Assembly (NCBI GenBank): GCA_021234155.1
Contig: JAJEKV010000033.1
Location: 9,333,641-9,397,640, forward strand
DNA from: Isoetes taiwanensis
Lineage: Eukaryota > Streptophyta > Lycopodiopsida > Isoetales > Isoetaceae
DNA length: 64,000 nt
Reading direction: 5' to 3'
Below are positions 46,890 to 58,607 of the stretch, piece by piece; position 1 is the first letter of the stretch; every line of letters starts with the position of its first letter. Both the position numbers and the translations under genes were made by a program. Below the pieces are notes generated by a model. The model was not told the DNA's origin. It worked only from the letters and a program-made list of their open reading frames with translations, and ran no database searches.

Positions 46890-48790
46890 GCTCAAGAAGC
46901 GCTTGTAGGAGTTGATTGACTTGGGGACCCTTTCGCCAAGATGGAAGTCTAAAGATGTATATCAACCATGGGCAGCTCAACAAGCAAACGACATAATGGA
47001 TCAGCCCCAAGAAGCGTGATTCTTCTACAAAATCGACGTGAAGCTTCGGGCAATCGGCAAATAAGGATGAAGGGGAAGATAATTATAAGACTCCTTGAGA
47101 ACACGGTATGGGCACTATGATTTCACAAGAATGCCCCTAAGTCTATGGAATGCTCCACCAACTTGTATGCATTTGAGGGCGACATCTTCGAAGATTCCTT
47201 GGATGATTTCTTCATCAATTCTCTTCGAACGACATCGTGATCTCACAACAAATCAATGGAAGAGCATGTACTGTGGAGATGTTAAGACGCCGCCACTCAT
47301 TGGCAAGCTTTTGAAGCAGCAATTTGCAATGCCATCTCCACTTCGGCAAAGTTTAATTGGCAAGAAGATAGAAGAAGCCATCTACCCCAACATGGAGTTC
47401 AAGCACATAATGGGCTAGTCTTTGCAAAAGTGCAAGGACGGATTAAGAAAGAGAAACCTTCAAATATTTTAAAAAGGAAGGTAATCTCTAATAGCAAAGA
47501 ACAATTATGCGCACTCCAAAGTATAAGAAGTAAGAAAAATCTTCGGGACACGATAATAGCCCTATTTCCGCCATGCAAATTTATAAAGGCCTACTTCAAG
47601 ATTAGAAGTAGCTACGCCCTCGGGTCGGATATGAAGAAGCGATAATCGACATATCCAAGAATGTCGGTCGCAGCTAGCGCACAAAGGGCGGAACAACTTC
47701 AATTCCGTGAGTCATCATCAAGGGGTGCCGCACACCAAGTGGGAAGTCATCAACATGGGTTTTATAGTTGGCCTCCCAAGGACAACAAGAAGCTTTGAAG
47801 CCTTGATGGTTGTGGTATATAGCTTAGCAAAAGGGCACATGCTTGCCGTGCCACACCATAGACACCGCCTTGGCTCTAGCCGTGTGGTCTACATAAGAGA
47901 TCTTTTAGGTCGCATGGAAATGCACGTGCCGATCATCACCAAAAGAGATCCGAAGTTCCTTAGCGACGTTTAGCAAGACTTCTTCAACACGAGCTGCACC
48001 AACTTGTTGATGAGTTTTGCTTATCATTTGCAATCAAATCGGCAAAGGGACCGCACCAAACAAATTTTGGTGAGCACGTTGAGAAACTACGATTGGAACA
48101 AGTAATCCAAATGGGCCGAAGTACATCCACCGGCCAATTACGCATAATAATATGAAGCAAGAGTCATCGAAGATGTCTCCTCCATGATAGTTACAGTTAT
48201 CAATGCTTGACCCTAGTTATGTGGCATAATCTAGTGCCCTAGGTGGAAGTTTCTCAACAACGACAGCATATATGCAGTAGCTTTTGGTAGAAGTGTGAGA
48301 ATATCTTCAAACAAAGATGGGCAACATCCTAAGAGTCTAGCGAGATAGACATAAAACTCCTCGAGAGTTGTTTTGTTGTGAGAGATAAAGTTTGGCTCAA
48401 GTAAAGGTTAAGCAAGGGAAACTTGATCGACAATTGTAAGAAGAAGCCCCCTAGGTGGGGCTGGGTCCGCTCAAGATCTTGGAGAGGAGTGGGCTCCCAA
48501 GCCTACAAGTTGGATCTCTCAGCCCACCTTAAGGTCTTCCATGTGAGACTATTCAAAAGGCACCCATCCTAACCTTGATGAGGTTTTGGATACTCCAACT
48601 TTGTTGGAAATGATGGAGGAAAACAAGTTGAAATTATGCCTGAATTACTTCTTGATAAGTCATTCAAGAAGACTAGGAGGTCCTAATTCCTCCAGTATTT
48701 GGTCAAGTGGAAGCACTTGCCCATGGAAGACGCGACATGGGTATTGAAGCAGGACTTGGAGAAGCAATACCCGAAGTTTAGGAAGGAGTT
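46890..48790 (+). pseudogene. Element 2: pol relic (RT, integrase, chromodomain)
   Basis: Plus-strand remains in several frames: ELIDLGTLSPR and FYKIDV (RT, 46.9-47.05 kb), RTRYGHYDFTRMPLSLWNAP (RT, 47.1 kb), a linker with PHTKWEVINMGFIVGLPRTT (integrase core start, 47.73 kb) and IITKRDPKFLSDV (second integrase Asp region, 47.94 kb). Downstream sequence resembles the region HLKVFHV.LF, and FLQYLVKWKHLPMEDATW (48.69 kb) is a chromodomain. Stops and indels are frequent. The 3' part of the internal region (48.8-49.7 kb) is non-coding. Confidence 0.88.
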
Positions 48791-49701
48791 TGATGGGCTA
48801 GTCGCCTATTTGATCGGGACCACTTGCCGGAGGTTAGCTTAGTATGTTTCTTAGTTAGCCTTAAGTTCCCCGCTCATGTATTCTAGTTAGCGAGTGCATG
48901 TGCCGTAATCTTGGAACGTGTGGGCGATGATGGGATACGCCTTTAAGGCATTTCTAGGCCAACACGCACCAAGAGGTGCGCATGACCATTAGGGTCATGT
49001 GAGTGAGGAATGAGGCATGGTGGGCGATGATGGGACATCGACGGATGTTTCTATGCCGCGATGCTGGGTATGCACACCCGGCCGTAGGAGGGTCATGGTG
49101 AAGATTAAAGTGATCATGCGCGATGATGGGATCGCGGAGACGTTCCCTAGCTTAAAACCCTTGGGGCATGATAATCGGGGTGTACCGACCGGGGATCGTG
49201 TACAAGGTAAGCACTTGATCATGGGCGATGATAGGATCATCTTAAATGGTCCTTAAGCTCAAATCCTTATGGGGCCATGATCGGGTGCAAGGGTAGGGTA
49301 ACCTTGAGCCGGTAGTTCGGCTCAAGGAGGTAGGTAAGGGGGTGGTCCCCAAAACCACAAACTTATTTAACTTATATAACGTAATGTGCTACTTCAGGGC
49401 CGCTGAAGGGAAGCATGAAGGAGGGAGCACGTTATTTAGAAGATAGGAGTCATAGATTTTAGACTAACTATGAACTCCTAAATTTGTGGTAATAATATTA
49501 TGTGTATACTTTGATAATAATAGTTGTTATAGCTATATAATTTTTGTATAACTTATAAATATAGCTTTATAATTACATAATAAGTAATTAACTAAAAGTT
49601 GATCTTTTCAATAGAGTTAAGTTCATATATTCTTGTTGTGTGCTTTTGGGATTAGAGTAGATTAGTCACCTTAGCGCAATCTTTGAGGGGCAAGATTGTC
49701 C

Positions 49702-49713
49702 TAAGGGGGAGAA
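49702..49713 (+). other. Element 2: polypurine tract
   Basis: TAAGGGGGAGAA immediately before the 3' LTR; primes plus-strand DNA synthesis. Confidence 0.85.
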
Positions 49714-51723
49714 TGTGGCGTTCGGGGAATATACGCTATAAATACGTGATATTCTCGGACCCGATCACTATACAAGTCTATCTTCGTAGCCTTGTATACC
49801 ATAGATTGTGGCACTAGGGGGCATGACTAAGTTATTCATATAACTTAGCCAACCTTTAGGTTAAGACCATTTTCCCGTGGCCTTAACCTGCCGGGCACCG
49901 CCACGCGGTCTTACCCTATTGGAGCCACATTGGCATAACATGTGAACCCTAACCTATAAAGGCCTAAACCCTAACCCTAGGCCTCTTTTCTGCTCCAACA
50001 ATGCGGGAACCTTTATGCCACATTTCGAAACTCCGTTTGAGAACGTCCTCTTTGTGGCATAGCCTAGCACAAATGACCCCGGGGGCGTGGGCATTAGCGG
50101 GAGTGGGAGCTACCTCCGGTGCCGAAGACCATGGAGATGCGAGATTGGGAGGGAGTGCTTGAGAGGCGGTATGTAGAGTAGTAGTCATAGTAGTTCATCT
50201 GGAATTAACATTCCAAAAGTGTTTGTATCTTGTATCTAGGGTAGAGCCATCCTAGAACCCTCATGCATCATCTTGAACCCTAATCAATGAACCCTAACCA
50301 TTAGTTAGATTTGTATGATTAGGTTAAGATGTTCTTCTTATGATTATTCTCATGATATGATGATTATGTGATGATGGTTGATCATGTTGCTCCTCTTGTA
50401 TTGGGAAGGGGGTAGAGACCTAGGGCCATATGTAGTATGCTCCTAGAGTAGATCCCTTAGTTCCTATTAGAAGGCGGCCTTTGTGCATAGGAACCCACTT
50501 AGGGCTATGGAGGCTATGATGTGACTCAAAGCACTACACAACGGGCTAGAGGCACTTGGGAGGGAGGATCCTGCCGAGGTGGGGGGGCTACGGGGATCCC
50601 ATAGTGGGCTAGGCTTATGGTCTGGCCACTGCGGGGGGCGAGCATGGGTCCGACACCTCCGAGGCGATGGTGTCGCCCTGCCTCTCAAGAGCTGCAAGTG
50701 TCGGCTTGGCTCTTGTTTTGGGGGTTCGGGTATGAATGAATCGTGTCGCCCACGATTCTCTAGCCGCCTGTGGAACCTCTAGACCCCGGGAAGGGGAGAT
50801 GCAACCCTTCCTGCCTCGACGGACCAGGGAGATGCAACCTGGAGTAGTCCCGATGGGTGATGCCATGGGAATATGTAGCAAAATAACAGGGGGTTCCAGG
50901 GGGATTTGATATAGATATAATTCTTGAAACCATAGACCATATCCCTAAAACAATTCAATGGGTTATTATAAAAAAAAAAATGGATTTAAGATAAAAAAAA
51001 TCACATTAGCTCACTAGTTAGATTGGTTAAAGTAGTCTTATTAGGACATTGAGTTATTTTGGTAGAGGTTCGAATCCCCGTATTTCATATTCTAAAACCG
51101 TATAGAGGCTCGATATACCATCAAAACCTTAGGCAAACTCGTATTTGACATCTTAAAATCATAGAAGTCCCCAATCATAAATGAGCATAATCGAAACGAG
51201 AGGTGTCAGAGACTTCAACATCCGATCGTGGTAGGATTGGCAGGATCCCGACGGCGTGGTAGTCCAGAGCCTGATTGAGCCCATCTGCAAAGTATGCACA
51301 GGAGGGGCAGATGGAGTGGTCAACCCTAGCCATTGTCTTATGCCAGCCCTCGCCATTGCCATGACTCGGTCTGCTCTATCTTGAGGCCTAGCCAGTCAGT
51401 CATCCTCCTTATGAGTCAGAGCCATGGGTAGGAGCTCTTATGTTTTATGGGTTATGATTATCTTCTTTGCTCTTATGGATATGTGATGGACTACCCCTCG
51501 GGGTAGTATGTTGTATTGTTATTGCTAGTTCTCGACGTTGTTTATGCTCAATTTTGTGATAGGAGCCCATAGGGGAAGGGCCAAAGACACCTTCGTGTCC
51601 CCGCCCCCATACTAGGATTCTCTCAGAGTGCGGGTTAGACGGAGGGCCCATGCGGTTGATGGGACGGATGGGGATTTTCACGGCGTCTCACGGCTGGCCA
51701 GATATTTAGCGTGGGGCGTCACA
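49714..51723 (+). repeat. Element 2: 3' LTR with insertion
   Basis: Starts TGTGGCGTTCGG and ends GGCGTCACA. It is longer than the 5' LTR mainly because of about 400 bp at 50872-51272 that the other LTR lacks. Many single-base and short indel differences from the 5' LTR point to an old insertion. Confidence 0.92.
50872..51170 (+). mobile_element. SINE-like repeat, copy 2, with Pol III-like boxes
   Basis: Absent from the 5' LTR of element 2 and homologous (inverted) to 28525-28777. It contains TTAGCTCACTAGTTAGATTGG (box-A-like, about 51006) and GAGGTTCGAATCCCC (box-B match, about 51067), spaced as in a tRNA gene, but no cloverleaf closes around them. A and A/T-rich tracts occur at 50970-51000. 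The tRNA-like part sits in the interior rather than at one end. Confidence 0.6.
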
Positions 51724-52820
51724 CAGGCACGATAGCCGAAAGGGCTATTCACGGGTTTCATCTCCCGGCCCGATGGGGCAGGTAGGGATCACTCCTCGAG
51801 ATCTACATGCCGACTCAAGGTGACTAGAGGGCCCTTGCCCGCAGATTCTTGTGAACCCACCGGAAAGTGAACCCCACTTCACGGGTGTCGAGCCCATACC
51901 TTACCGCACTTTCGGTGGTAAGCTATTGGGCCCTAGTCACAAAGTGATCCCGATGAGGCCTTACACACCAGAGGGATCGTTCAAGAGTCAGAACACGAAC
52001 CTCCTTCTTAGCCAGTCTGGCCCCTTCACCCACAACCTGGTGTGGTTCTTGTACACAGGCCGAATCTACAGTGTGCTAGAGAGGCTACTTCTAGGAGCAT
52101 CAACTACCAAGCTTTAGGGCCTCTACCCCCCTTCCCAATACAAGGAGTTCACAGAGATACATCATCCATATACATCACAGAAGAACTAAAGAACTAGATC
52201 TAATCTATATCATAGAGTTAGGTTCTTTAGTTAGTGTCTGGGATGTGAGAATGTAGATGGCTACTATGGGCAATTTAATAGGCTAAACCTACTGATACAA
52301 TGACTGGAAGACGGTTTAGGCTATTAAATTGACTAAATACCTGATCCTTGGATTGCTTCTCCTGACCTGAGTTCGACCATCCTGCTGAGCTGCTCGAATC
52401 AAGGGAAACTAATGGTGCAATTCGCTTAGACAGAGTCTGAGAGGCGGTTTTGGCTCCTGGGGCAGCCAAAACAGAGCTCTAAAATCCTATGGACGAAAAT
52501 AGCAAGTTAGGGTTTTCCTAACCTAAATAGACATGGGGTTAGGGCTAGGGTTTCCAATTACCCCTTTTAGCATGTGGGATAATTGGAAAGGGCCCACTTG
52601 CCTTTAATGGCCAGGTGGCAAAATGTGCCCACATGGAAAGGTGTGCCCGCACATTGGTAAATGTGCACATTAACAATAAATGCACATACCTAGCAAGTTG
52701 CCCCCTAGGGGCTACCCACCTGGCTACACGTTGGCGTACACGTCAGTCGGAGTGGCGTGTACGCGTGACGAGGCAGTACAATATACGTCCTGGGACCGTA
52801 TACTGTGCTGGAACGTCACA
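51724..52820 (-). repeat. Element 1: 3' LTR, proximal part
   Basis: Matches 63263-64000 and extends beyond it, ending GGAACGTCACA at 52820. With 39744-40219 it forms an LTR of about 1.57 kb. Confidence 0.92.
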
Positions 52821-52833
52821 TTCTCCCCACCTT
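52821..52833 (-). other. Element 1: polypurine tract
   Basis: On the minus strand AAGGTGGGGAGAA directly precedes the 3' LTR. Confidence 0.85.
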
Positions 52834-53559
52834 GAAATGATGATGTCCGCAGCATCATGGTTCTCCCCACCTTGGAGCCTTTCTAATCTAAAATCAACCT
52901 GATGCATACCATATGATACTTACATATTTATCACAATTACTTTAAGGTAATATTTTTAAACATTATTTTACTTAACAGGACAATTAAGTTTATCAAAATT
53001 TTAACATTTCATATCTATAATTATTGTTCGAGGTACTCTTCCTTCCTTGCAACACATTCCAACAAAATTTGTGTTGCAAGTCTTCGTAGCTCGACCTCCT
53101 TGCCCTCCGGAGCGCTCTATTGGCCTGCAGATCGACACTACGTTAGTACCATTTTAATTATTAATAAATTTTTGGTTATATGGTGACCACCCCACCTATC
53201 TACATGGATGTATGGCTAATCTCCCGGCATAGGAAGAGGGTGAATCTTCCATCGTGGTCGTGGAGACAACGCCCATACGCCTATATGCCGCTCATGCCTA
53301 CACCTCTAGTTGCCCAGCGTGGAGGATATCCTTCCCGTATATGGGGCGTGAAGGATAGGTTCCTCCTATCAAAGCATATATGGGGCTAAAGGTGCCTTCC
53401 TATTAATGCATTCCTCAATGACCTCCTTTCTCTCGAGGTCGTCTACTTCCGTGGAACAGAAGTAGACTTTCTAATCTACCTTCCACTCGTCCAAGCGGAA
53501 ACGCGGTCATGCCTACATTGACATTACACCACGCCCTAGAGATCGCCGAAGTGGTCTCA
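52834..53559 (-). other. Element 1: 3' untranslated internal region
   Basis: Between the pol stop and the polypurine tract. No gene was recognised. Confidence 0.6.
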
Positions 53560-54750
53560 TCATCGGTCACAACGCATGCGACCCATACCTAGCATAGGTT
53601 GCATGCGCAGATTAATCTTAACTACACATAGAATTAATCTACACAAATCGACATGCCTGAGCCGATTTCTTCGGAGATGACCTTGCCGTCCCATTGCTCC
53701 ATAAACTGTGGGTACTGCTTTACTAGATCTTACCCATGTCGCGTCTTCCACTGGCAAGTGTTTCCACTTGACCAAATATTGGAGAAACTCAGATCTCCTC
53801 ATTTTCTTGAATGCTAGAATCAATTCTGGAACTATTTCCAGTTGCTCCTCCATCATTTCCAACAACGTTGGAGTGTCCAAGACTTCGTCTGGATTTGGAG
53901 TATGCTTATTTAATAAACTTACGTGGAAGACCTTATGAATCTTTAGGTGTGCTGGCAAATCTAACTTGTAGGATTGATTACCTACTCTCTTGACTATTCT
54001 GAACGGTCCAGCCCACCTTGGAGCAAGCTTCTTGCAATTTCCGATGCGGAGCTTCGCCTGCTTTACCTTGATCTTGAGCCATACATCATCTCCAACTTGG
54101 AACTCCCGGATGTCGGCGATGCTCTTTTGACGACTCCTTGCTGCCAGAAGATACCCTCGCACTTCTTCCACGAGCTGCTGCATGTCGAACAACATCTGCT
54201 GCGAAACCTCTACTTTTGACACGGGGTTGTGCCAAGTGTCTGGAGTTAGGCATTGATAGCTGTAATTGATCATAAACGGCGACATTTGGGATGATTCTTG
54301 CTTGGTGCTATTGTAGGCAAACTCCACCAAGTGAATAAATTCTTCCCACATACCTTGCTTGTTCCAGACATAGTTATGTAGCATGTCCTCCAAAATCCTG
54401 TTGGTCCGCTCCGTTTGGCCATCCGTCTGAGGATGATATGCCGTGCTCATGGATAGCTTGGTCTGAATCGTCGTAAAGAGGTCTTGCCAAAAGGCACTCA
54501 TGAACTTCGGATCCCTGTCAGAGATAATCTCCCTTGGCATGCCATGAAGCCTGAAGATCTCTTTGGTAAAGAGCTTTGCTGTATCCATAGCGGTGTCTGT
54601 GGTCCTGCAAGGCACAAAATGTGCCATCTTCGACAACTTGTCGACCACTACCATCAAAGCGTCTTTCCCTCTTACGGTCCTTGGGAGTCCTGTGATGAAA
54701 TCCATGGTGATCACCTCCCACTTAGCGTTTGGCACCGCTAATGGCTCCAA
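53560..54750 (-). CDS. pol (IN): Element 1: integrase with chromodomain
   Basis: Second part of pol. The D,D(35)E core is intact: D17 in VITMDFITGLP, D78 in ISDRDPKF and E114 in QTERTNR, with 35 residues between the last two. It continues through the GPF-type C-terminal region (VGDDVWLKIK, then WAGPFRIVKRVGNQSYKLDL, 240-285). A chromodomain-like motif follows near the end (RRSEFLQYLVKWKHLPVEDA), which places it among chromoviruses, whose chromodomain can steer insertion to marked chromatin. The final 45 residues after the chromodomain look like out-of-frame tail. It is in the same frame as the RT part, separated only by a TGA at 54763-54765. Confidence 0.93.
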   Translation of the reverse strand: MEPLAVPNAKWEVITMDFITGLPRTVRGKDALMVVVDKLSKMAHFVPCRTTDTAMDTAKLFTKEIFRLHGMPREIISDRDPKFMSAFWQDLFTTIQTKLSMSTAYHPQTDGQTERTNRILEDMLHNYVWNKQGMWEEFIHLVEFAYNSTKQESSQMSPFMINYSYQCLTPDTWHNPVSKVEVSQQMLFDMQQLVEEVRGYLLAARSRQKSIADIREFQVGDDVWLKIKVKQAKLRIGNCKKLAPRWAGPFRIVKRVGNQSYKLDLPAHLKIHKVFHVSLLNKHTPNPDEVLDTPTLLEMMEEQLEIVPELILAFKKMRRSEFLQYLVKWKHLPVEDATWVRSSKAVPTVYGAMGRQGHLRRNRLRHVDLCRLILCVVKINLRMQPMLGMGRMRCDR

Positions 54751-54762
54751 AACCCCTGGAAT

Positions 54763-56559
54763 TCAAAGCTGCTCTGCCTTCGTCTGCTGACATAGCTGAC
54801 ATTCCTTGATGTAGCGAGCTACCTGCTTCTTCATTCCCGACCAATAATAGCTGCTGCGCACTTTGAAATATGTTTTCATGAATCCCGCATGGCCAGCTAT
54901 TGGACTGTTGTGCGTGTCGTGGAGGATCAATTTCCTTACACCTGATGATTCGGGTACGCACAACTTGTTCTTATGATATAACAGGTTGCCTTCCTTCTTA
55001 TAATGTTTGAAGGCTTCCCGCTTCTTATTTGTTCTAGCCTCCCTAGAGAGGCTTGCCCATACTTCCCTGAAATCCACATCCGTTGGCAAGGACTCTTCAA
55101 TCTTCTTACCAAAGTCGCTGGAGAGCGTCGAAATTGCATTGCAATGCACCCTAGTTGTCAGGGGATGCCTTGAAAGGGCATCCGCTACCACATTGAGCTT
55201 TCCCGGCTTGTAGACTATCTCAAAGTCATATTCCTCAAGGAACTCCATCCACCTTCGCTGCCTCAGATTAAGGTGTGGTTGCGTGAACACGTACTGGAGG
55301 CTCTGATGGTCTGTATCCAATTGGAACTTCCTTTCCAAAAGGTAGTGCCTCCAAATCCTTAATGCCCTGACAACTGCAAGCAATTCCTGATCATGCGTCG
55401 GGTAGCGCGTCTCGGCGTCGTTCATCTTCCTGGAATCATACGCTACCACACGCTCTTCTTGCATAAGCACTGCACCTGTAGCTATCTTACTCGCATCTGT
55501 GGCCACAAGCTTATCTTTCTCTGGGTCCGGCAGGGTTAAGACTGGGGCGGTTGTTAAGGCTTCTTTCAATAGTTCAAACCCCGCTTGGGCTTTCTTGTGC
55601 CAATGCTCTGCCCAATCTTTCACCTTCTCCACCCTAGTGAGGTCTGTTAGCGGGGCCGCTATCTTCGCAAAGTTCTTGATAAACTTTCTGTAATACCCTG
55701 CTAGCCCGAGAAAACTTCTGACCTCATGCACATTCTTTGGTGCCGGCCACTGAATCACTGCTTCAATCTTGGCGGGATCCGTCGAGATTCCTTCTGCTGA
55801 GATCACATGCCCTAGATATTCCACCTTCTTCGTTGCGAAGTGCCACTTCGACAATTTGGCGTACAACTGGTGCCTCTTCAACTTCTCTAGCACTCTTCTT
55901 AAGTGTTGTACGTGCTCTTCAAGGGATCTGCTATACACCAAAATGTCGTCAAAGAATACAATCACGAAGGTGTCTAAAAATTCCCTGAAGATGTCGTTCA
56001 TGAGCCTCATGAACGTTGCTGGGGCATCATAGTGCCCATACCTGGTCTTGAAAGCCGTCTTATGAATATCTTCTTCCTTTATCCGGATCTGATGATAACC
56101 TGACCTTAAGTCGATTTTGGAGAAGACCTTTGCCCCTTGGAGCTGATCCATCAAGTCATCCGATCTGGGGAGGGCATATTTGTTCTTGATGGTGTGCTTA
56201 TTCAACTGCCTATAGTCTATGCACATTCTCAGACTGCCATACTTCTTCTTGACAAAAAGAATGGGCGCTCCAAACGGTGAGACGCTAGGTCTAATGAAGC
56301 CTAGGTCGAGCAACTCCTGCAATTGCTTCTTTAACTCCGTCAACTCCTGCGTCGTCATTCTGTATGGAGCCTTGCTTGTCGGCTTCGTTCCCGGTTCGAG
56401 TGCTATCTCACACTCGACTCCCCTATAAGGAGGGAGCTGCTTGATCTCATCTGGAAAGAGATCGTGGAACTCCGTGATCAACTTAGCTATTTGCTTGGGC
56501 AACTTGTTGAGCACTTTTATCTTCTCCACTTTCTTCTGGCTCGGGCTCTTCAATCTCAA
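54763..56559 (-). CDS. pol (RT-RH): Element 1: reverse transcriptase, RNase H, IN zinc finger
   Basis: 598 open codons. [17 protein letters not shown] (66-80), [19 protein letters not shown] (88-106), motif [11 protein letters not shown] (D150), YxDD-box [10 protein letters not shown] (D204, D205) and YLGHVIS (248-254). About eleven residues that normally lie between TRYGHY and APATFMRL (the MPFGLTN segment) are deleted in frame at about 178, which should disable the polymerase. RNase [15 protein letters not shown] (D355), then [16 protein letters not shown]. The H2C2 zinc finger of integrase follows ([18 protein letters not shown] to CQLCQQ, about 545-593). The stop at 54763-54765 is a TGA where the family reads on into integrase. 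Confidence 0.95.
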   Translation of the reverse strand: MRLKSPSQKKVEKIKVLNKLPKQIAKLITEFHDLFPDEIKQLPPYRGVECEIALEPGTKPTSKAPYRMTTQELTELKKQLQELLDLGFIRPSVSPFGAPILFVKKKYGSLRMCIDYRQLNKHTIKNKYALPRSDDLMDQLQGAKVFSKIDLRSGYHQIRIKEEDIHKTAFKTRYGHYDAPATFMRLMNDIFREFLDTFVIVFFDDILVYSRSLEEHVQHLRRVLEKLKRHQLYAKLSKWHFATKKVEYLGHVISAEGISTDPAKIEAVIQWPAPKNVHEVRSFLGLAGYYRKFIKNFAKIAAPLTDLTRVEKVKDWAEHWHKKAQAGFELLKEALTTAPVLTLPDPEKDKLVATDASKIATGAVLMQEERVVAYDSRKMNDAETRYPTHDQELLAVVRALRIWRHYLLERKFQLDTDHQSLQYVFTQPHLNLRQRRWMEFLEEYDFEIVYKPGKLNVVADALSRHPLTTRVHCNAISTLSSDFGKKIEESLPTDVDFREVWASLSREARTNKKREAFKHYKKEGNLLYHKNKLCVPESSGVRKLILHDTHNSPIAGHAGFMKTYFKVRSSYYWSGMKKQVARYIKECQLCQQTKAEQL

Positions 56560-56921
56560 GCTTGAAGATGTATGCTACCTGCTTGCTCTTGATGCACTTG
56601 AACAACCGTTTAGAAGATATACACTGCATGTTGGGAACAACTTCTTTACCTGTGATCTCAATGATCTTGCCGTCGGGTGTTGGGAAGGTCACCTTCCGCT
56701 TTCCACAATCAATGATGGCCCCTGCTGGTCCAAGATACTCCATTCCTATGATCGTCATACTTGCCAATGCCCATTACTTCTGCCCCCATCTGGATATTAA
56801 TCCCTGGCAGGTTGATGTCGAAGTTGATTCTCTTGCCTGCCATCTGCCTTACTGCTCCACTTGCTAAGACGACGGGCCTCGGCTTCGACTTCAATGGTTT
56901 CAACTTCAACATTTCAACCAT
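56483..56921 (-). pseudogene. pol (PR): Element 1: retropepsin-like protease region
   Basis: Two overlapping frames cover the protease: RPVVLASGAVRQMAGKRINF, then INLPGINIQMGAEVM, and after a frameshift near 56.77 kb MTIIGMEYLGPAGAIIDCGK. The pattern (LASG, a soluble beta strand, then IIGM-WL-type flap) fits Ty3/gypsy retropepsins. The catalytic DSG or DCG motif expected just upstream was not found intact, so this region is damaged. Confidence 0.75.
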
Positions 56922-57139
56922 TGGGGGGGATGCAAAGTTATGGCTACTTCACGAGTCTATCGGGGACTATGAAGGACTTGGCCTTGGCCTTCCCTTTGTG
57001 GAAATTACCTTATGGCTCTGCCGCTGCTCTGTATCTATTGCGGCAAAGATATGACACTCACCCCTGAATGTAGTCGCGGGCTGCCTCGCCGGGCGTCGTC
57101 GGACATCGCGGTCCCAATCTCCCAACCGCGCTAGTCTTT

Positions 57140-58411
57140 GCACTCATGGCGTAAAGGGGCAGTTATTTGTCCTATGGCCCGGCTGGAAACACTGAAGCAA
57201 AGCTACTTTTCTATGCACTCCTCGCCTCTTTTCCTTGGGCATCGCAAAAAAGGATCGCGACCTTTGGAGTAGTTTGGCCCCTTCCCGCTTGTCCTTGAAG
57301 GACACCCGCTTTCTTCTCCGCTTGCTTCCCGATTGCCACCATATGGGGCTCTTAGCCGACCCGCCGGCCGCTCTAGGGCTAAAATTGCTGTTGCCTTGCC
57401 TTTATCACGGTAATGCCGCGCCACGCCCGCTATAATACGAGGTCACGCCCTTGCAAGCTTATTGCCTTGGACTCGCCGTCATCGTCTTAGGGTTTATTGC
57501 CCTTACAAGCTTGCAGATCTCTTCGTTCAGTCCTTCAATATAGCTCTCCACTGCATGCTTCTCACCCAACTTTGGCACATAAAGCCTTAGTCTCATGAAT
57601 TCTTCTGTGTATTTTTGGATTGATTTGTTGCCTTGCTGCAACCTTTGTAGAACTTCTTTGCATCATCTTTGGACTTGTGCTTCTCTTGGGGACGTAATGG
57701 CGTTTGAAAGCTTTAGCAAACTTCCTGAACCTGCAAGCTGCTTAAGCCATGGGCCTTGGCATAACCTTTCCACCAAATACGTGCTGCTCCTTTCAGGTTG
57801 GCTGTTGCCACCCTGCCTTTATCCTTATCCTTCATACCATAGGCGTTTTGCGTATTCACTCATCTCGTCGAGCCAAGCCTCGCCTCCATGCGACGCTGTT
57901 CTTCGTGGGAGAATTGCTCGAGCTTCCTGGCCTTCCAAACATTTCCCAATGCAGAGTCTACCTTCTTCTGGTAGTCAGAGGCCCTTGTGTCCCTTTATCG
58001 TCCATCTGTGGTATCCCTCTGCCTTCCATCTGCAGTGTTCCTCTGCCTTCCATCCGTTCGGTCCCCGGGCACGCTCTTCCTCTTCCTGCCAGTCGGTCGA
58101 ATCGAGCTTGAGTCGGAGGATCCCGAGCTGGAGGACCTCCTTCTCTTGCTCCTCTTCTTGTCCCTTCCTGTCTTCCTCGCTGATGCTTGTGGTAACTGAG
58201 CGTTACCCTCCGAACCCACTCCTACTTGTGCAACCAGCAAAGCCTTTATCTGCTCAAGATCCGTCCTCATCTGTGATATTTCCTCTTCTGGGGTCATGGG
58301 TCCAAATTCCTCAAACAGGTTCCTTGCCGGGGGTGGCCTGGGCGGACTCTGTTGTACCATATGGTCTCGGCGTTGTCGTTCCCCTGAGCCTAGGCCTCTA
58401 ACTGTATACAC
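57140..58411 (-). pseudogene. gag: Element 1: gag with CCHC knuckle, frameshifted
   Basis: The N-terminal frame (from about 58355) reads MVQQSPPRPPPARNLFEEFG and an acidic-to-basic linker rich in Ser/Arg (to 57995). The capsid-like region has NKSIQKYTEEFMRLRLYVPK and ESYIEGLNEEICKLVRAI (57.5-57.64 kb), the classic Ty3/gypsy retrotrans_gag signature. A CCHC knuckle follows near 57.17 kb (CFQPGHRTNNC), with one base lost before it. At least three frameshifts separate these parts. It provides the virus-like particle and binds RNA in intact elements. Confidence 0.85.
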
Positions 58412-58607
58412 AAGTAATTCATGGTTATGTGGTTAGTTTTTCTTGTTCTCTTGCATTATTTATGTTCGTTGGTATAGTTGAGGCGCAAATTACATTGACA
58501 AAACATTTAAAGTGCAAAAGAAATTATATTTATATGATATAATATCCTAATACAAAAACCCCCGGGATCAAGAATCTAACTATTCTTGGAATCGCCGGTA
58601 TGATGGG

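Larger units (their letters stand above)
40220..51723 (+). mobile_element. Element 2: full-length Ty3/gypsy, nested and decayed
   Basis: An 11.5-kb plus-strand LTR element inserted in the 3' LTR of element 1. It has a 5' LTR at 40220-41862 (TGTGACGTTCC... to ...GAGCGTCACA), a PBS for initiator Met tRNA at 41864-41875, and about 7.8 kb of internal sequence with relics of RT, integrase and chromodomain. A polypurine tract lies at 49702-49713 and a 3' LTR at 49714-51723. No exact target duplication is visible (CCGGA on the left, CAGGC on the right). Its LTR tips resemble those of element 1, so the two are related. Confidence 0.93.

Noticed and set aside
51006-51080. tRNA gene
   Set aside because: Box A and box B are present, but acceptor and anticodon stems do not close; it is better explained as part of a SINE-like repeat.
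57595-58401. 268-residue plus-strand open frame
   Set aside because: It is antisense to gag of element 1, Ser/Leu/Pro-rich because gag is Arg/Lys/Ser-rich, and matches no family.
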